DNA from: Xylocopa sonorina
Taxonomy: Eukaryota > Arthropoda > Insecta > Hymenoptera > Apidae
Direction of reading: 5' to 3'
Assembly: GCF_050948175.1 (NCBI RefSeq)
Contig: NC_135195.1
Location: forward strand, 2,508,001-2,572,000
DNA: 64,000 nt
Shown: piece after piece, positions 61,201 through 64,000 of the stretch
How positions within the stretch are numbered: the first letter of the stretch is position 1
Layout of the letters: each line of letters starts with the position of its first letter
Made by a program: the position numbers and the translations under genes
The notes under the pieces: model-generated
The model's database searches: none
Told to the model about the DNA's origin: nothing
What the model saw: only the letters and a program-made list of their open reading frames with translations

Positions 61201-64000
61201 ATAATTAAAAACTAATATGTTTCTTGGCTGCACCATTTTTGAACAAATTTACCTTATGCCTGTATCTGGAGATTAATGCAAATTTTTCTAGTAATTTAAC
61301 ACAGCTTTGATGTTTACCAAAACGCCAGACGCGCATACAGACAGCGAGTGGCCATCTTGTTTTCCGTAATACTCGCCAGATAATCTGGCAGAGGAATACG
61401 CGAGATAGGAATTATCTCTTCTGCATGAAAAGCAATGGGAGATAACAATGTGTCAAGCGGAAAAGTACGACTTAGTAACGTTCGTTTCTAAAACGCTCTT
61501 TCGGTTTGTCCATCGTTCGACGCGTGTACGCAAATGACATTTGCCCGCGTGCAGACCCCGTCTGGTTAGAAGCAAAGCCGCGGAAGACCGCAATACGGTT
61601 CGGTACATTATAGTAGAAGCCACGACCTGGGAGGGCTTTCAGATAATGCGGAAAGAGGAACAAAATGACGATCGAGGCTAAAGGAAGCCTGTCGAGCATA
61701 TCTTGTCCAGATACGCGTTATGCGTTGTTCGCATTAAACTCCTCGGCCGTGCGTGCAGCAGCTTTCCTTGCTCCCAACCTGGTAATATCGTGCTCCTCTG
61801 CTTCTCCGCGATTTCAAATTTCCATGATTTATGGCGTATTAGGCCGGGCAAGGTACCGTAACGTAATCGAGAGTTCCTTTTCTCAAGCTTTCTGGAGGAT
61901 ATTACTATAAATAAGTCGAACTGCGAATGTTGCAACACTCTGTTCGACACGGGATTTTCATAATAAATTTTCATCATCGACACTTCGTGCTGAAGACGCG
62001 TAATTTTTTCGTTTGTATTGTAATTTTCGATTATTCGTTTTACAATTAAGATTAGCTTGTGTAATATTTACATATTTTAGGGTTATATCTAAGAGCGACA
62101 TTTATGTAGCGATAAATAAAATTTTGTAACCTTTCAATGACATTCAAAGTGTTGCGAAACCTGCTCTTACAATTATTCCAACACACACGATTTAATCATG
62201 AGGTGTCATTCTACACTTAAAATCTTACTGTAACAATAAGCGTACCATGTTAACTATTACAAAACATGATAAAATTGTAATTATTTTAATTTGTAATTTC
62301 TAACTCGGCGTTATGTAAACGCGTCACAAATTAGTTAATACAAATACTTATATAATATGTGACACAGAAGACTTTATTTGTCATTGTCTGAGGGATGCAT
62401 CTCGAATACTGATTATTTCATTCAAATCTGTTAATGTTACATGTTTAAATTCGATTTTCATATTTACAAAGAAACCATCGAATTTCTTCTTCTTCTTCAA
62501 AATAAAAAAATGGTACCTCTTTACTTTTCAAGGCATAAGTTGGGTTAGTCAAACTATAAAATTATTTCATTAAGAAATTAACAAATATGTTTAAATTTTT
62601 CTACGGCTTATTCGGGGATATTATTAGAATTAAAAGATAGAAGCAAAATAATCGTTTCACATGAATATAAACATGGCAGGCAGCAATTGTTGAAGCAAAG
62701 TCTATCTCCGAGTTCCAAAGCGATCGTTCGATGACATTCAAAGTGAATAATTGTCGGTGATTTCGATTTTTCTTTAAATACCGTAACAATTGAGCAAGAC
62801 GAAGAGAAAGCGGAGATATTTGCCTCTAAACGTGGCATTATCCGAAACGGTATGCCAGCGCCGCGGTATTATCGTTCTTTTCCACGTCTTGAATATGCAA
62901 AGACCGCGTTCAAATCTCCTCGCGACGCCCACGATCGACGCCGCCATAAGTCACGCGTCTGTTAATCCCTTCGAAATAGTCAGACGCGTAAATCATCCAC
63001 CGAATTTATCCGTCTATTACATAAACCTAATCGGTCGGTCGATTCGCGAGGTCCACGGCACAGCTTCCGCGAGCCATTGGTGGCATGCAAATTTTGAACT
63101 TGCGATTCTGTCGATGACAGTATCGTCGTGAAAGAATCAGACGGCGAACAGAAGAAACCTATACTATGACGCGCGTAATAATTCTACACGTTCTTTATTC
63201 CTTGTCGTATCTTCCTTTCGCTGTTATCAACGTTGCGATGGAACTGTGAACGAAGATGGAATAATTTGTGTTTCACTAAAAATTAAAAATATTCAATGTT
63301 AAGAGTATGAAGAGTACCCAAGTTGATCCCAAGAGAAACCAAAGGTCCAAAAAAGAGACCAAACTCGACGATCGTGTCAATCGTCGATCTCTCCGGTAGT
63401 TTTCGAATAATTTCTCGTGACGAACACCTTGCGAACGATCGTTGGCCCTAACGCGTACGCCCTAACGCGGCGACACGAGATAACTTTCTAAAACTGTTAA
63501 AGAACAACGAACCGACGACGATCGCTAAATTGCCCTCGACGTTCGGCTGTCTCTGCGAGCGTGTACTTGGCATTTCGCGGAGGGACTTTGGGACCGCGAT
63601 TTGCGTGGGATCGGAATGTTTGGGCGCGATCACGTTTCGCTGAAAACATATGTCCGCGGGTCTACCCAGCTATTCCAGGCTGTCGACCTCTCTAACGAAC
63701 TATTTAGACGGTCGCACGCATTTGCCACGGTCTTAATAAATAATCGAACCGATCGAACGGTGCGCTCGACGTTTCCTCCGCGTCCAAACCGATTCGACGC
63801 GACATGGAACATTGCATAAACGTACAACCAGCAACGAAAATGTTTTATACGACATTAATTACGATATAATGTGTAAGATTGTTGGTTCGTTCCACCTGGT
63901 CCTTTCGAACTGACAAAAAAAGTCTGTCCCGATTATTTTAAGCAATGATACGCAATGTTTAAATTTACAACAGAGCAGATGCAGATGCACGTCTACGAGC
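58271..64000. other. Gene-free stretch to the window end
   Basis: AT-rich blocks (60200-61300, 61950-62600) alternate with CpG-rich patches (58730-59180, 59640-60170, 61320-61880, 62800-63900). The last patch continues toward the window edge, so an exon could lie just beyond it. Apart from the low-confidence microexon listed separately, no coding exon, tRNA or transposon was recognised. Confidence 0.4.
58510..58554 (-). other. Candidate 45-nt minus-strand microexon
   Basis: The minus strand has acceptor ACCATTTTAG (AG at 58556-58555), 45 nt, then a perfect donor TTTCGAAG|GTAAGT (gt at 58509-58508). The 45 nt are open as 15 codons and phase-neutral. The peptide is not recognised, and no linked exon was found. 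A chance pairing of consensus sites is quite possible. Confidence 0.15.

Noticed and set aside
1..64000. Search by eye for tRNA B-box sequences (GGTTCGAATCC-like), well-known insect miRNAs and CRISPR-like spaced repeats
   Set aside because: Isolated GTTCGAAT strings had no matching A-box or cloverleaf arms. No known miRNA seed-plus-hairpin and no regular spacer array was seen. A tRNAscan/Infernal run would be decisive.

Overview
The window looks like insect chromosomal DNA, most like a bee or another hymenopteran. This is inference from style, not from a database match: one spliced protein gene with GT-AG introns, very sparse coding content, AT-rich sequence broken every 1-3 kb by patches rich in CpG (TCGCG, CGCG, ATCGAT), long (CT)n, (GAA)n and (GCG)n microsatellites, and no recognisable autonomous transposon. 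Nothing prokaryotic, viral or CRISPR-like is present.

The only convincing protein gene lies on the minus strand between 7520 and 2419. Three exons (7520-7322, 5637-5470, 4354-2419) join in matching phase 2 at both junctions and give 764 codons from the ATG at 7512 to the TGA at 2421-2419. The product looks like a nuclear, DNA- or chromatin-associated regulator: two basic AT-hook-like clusters, a KRKR-type nuclear localisation signal, psi-K-x-E SUMO-type sites, a PLNL co-repressor-like motif, Q/N/H-rich and proline-rich linkers, and a basic then aromatic C-terminal block. I do not recognise the family by name. The 3' UTR probably runs to about 1735, past an AATAAA at 1758-1753.

The first visible exon opens 8 nt before the ATG, directly after a good splice acceptor, so at least one more exon must lie at higher coordinates. 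The remaining 56 kb (7521-64000) may therefore be a long 5' intron plus upstream region of this gene. No second gene could be supported there. Three candidate exons are listed at low confidence (13312-13507 plus, 23743-23890 minus, 58510-58554 minus), as is a GC-rich island at 51230-52000.

Repeats are the other notable content. They include a 477-bp MITE-like element with 14-bp terminal inverted repeats enclosing a 144-bp tandem array (11093-11569), a 126-129-bp array (22850-23225), a 220-bp duplication (47283-47700), a degenerate minisatellite (48200-48425), a long purine-rich (GAA)n tract (14650-15160) and several microsatellites. The most striking non-coding signal is a 68-nt hairpin at 52672-52739 whose arms each carry a perfect CArG box. 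I found no undescribed multi-gene system.
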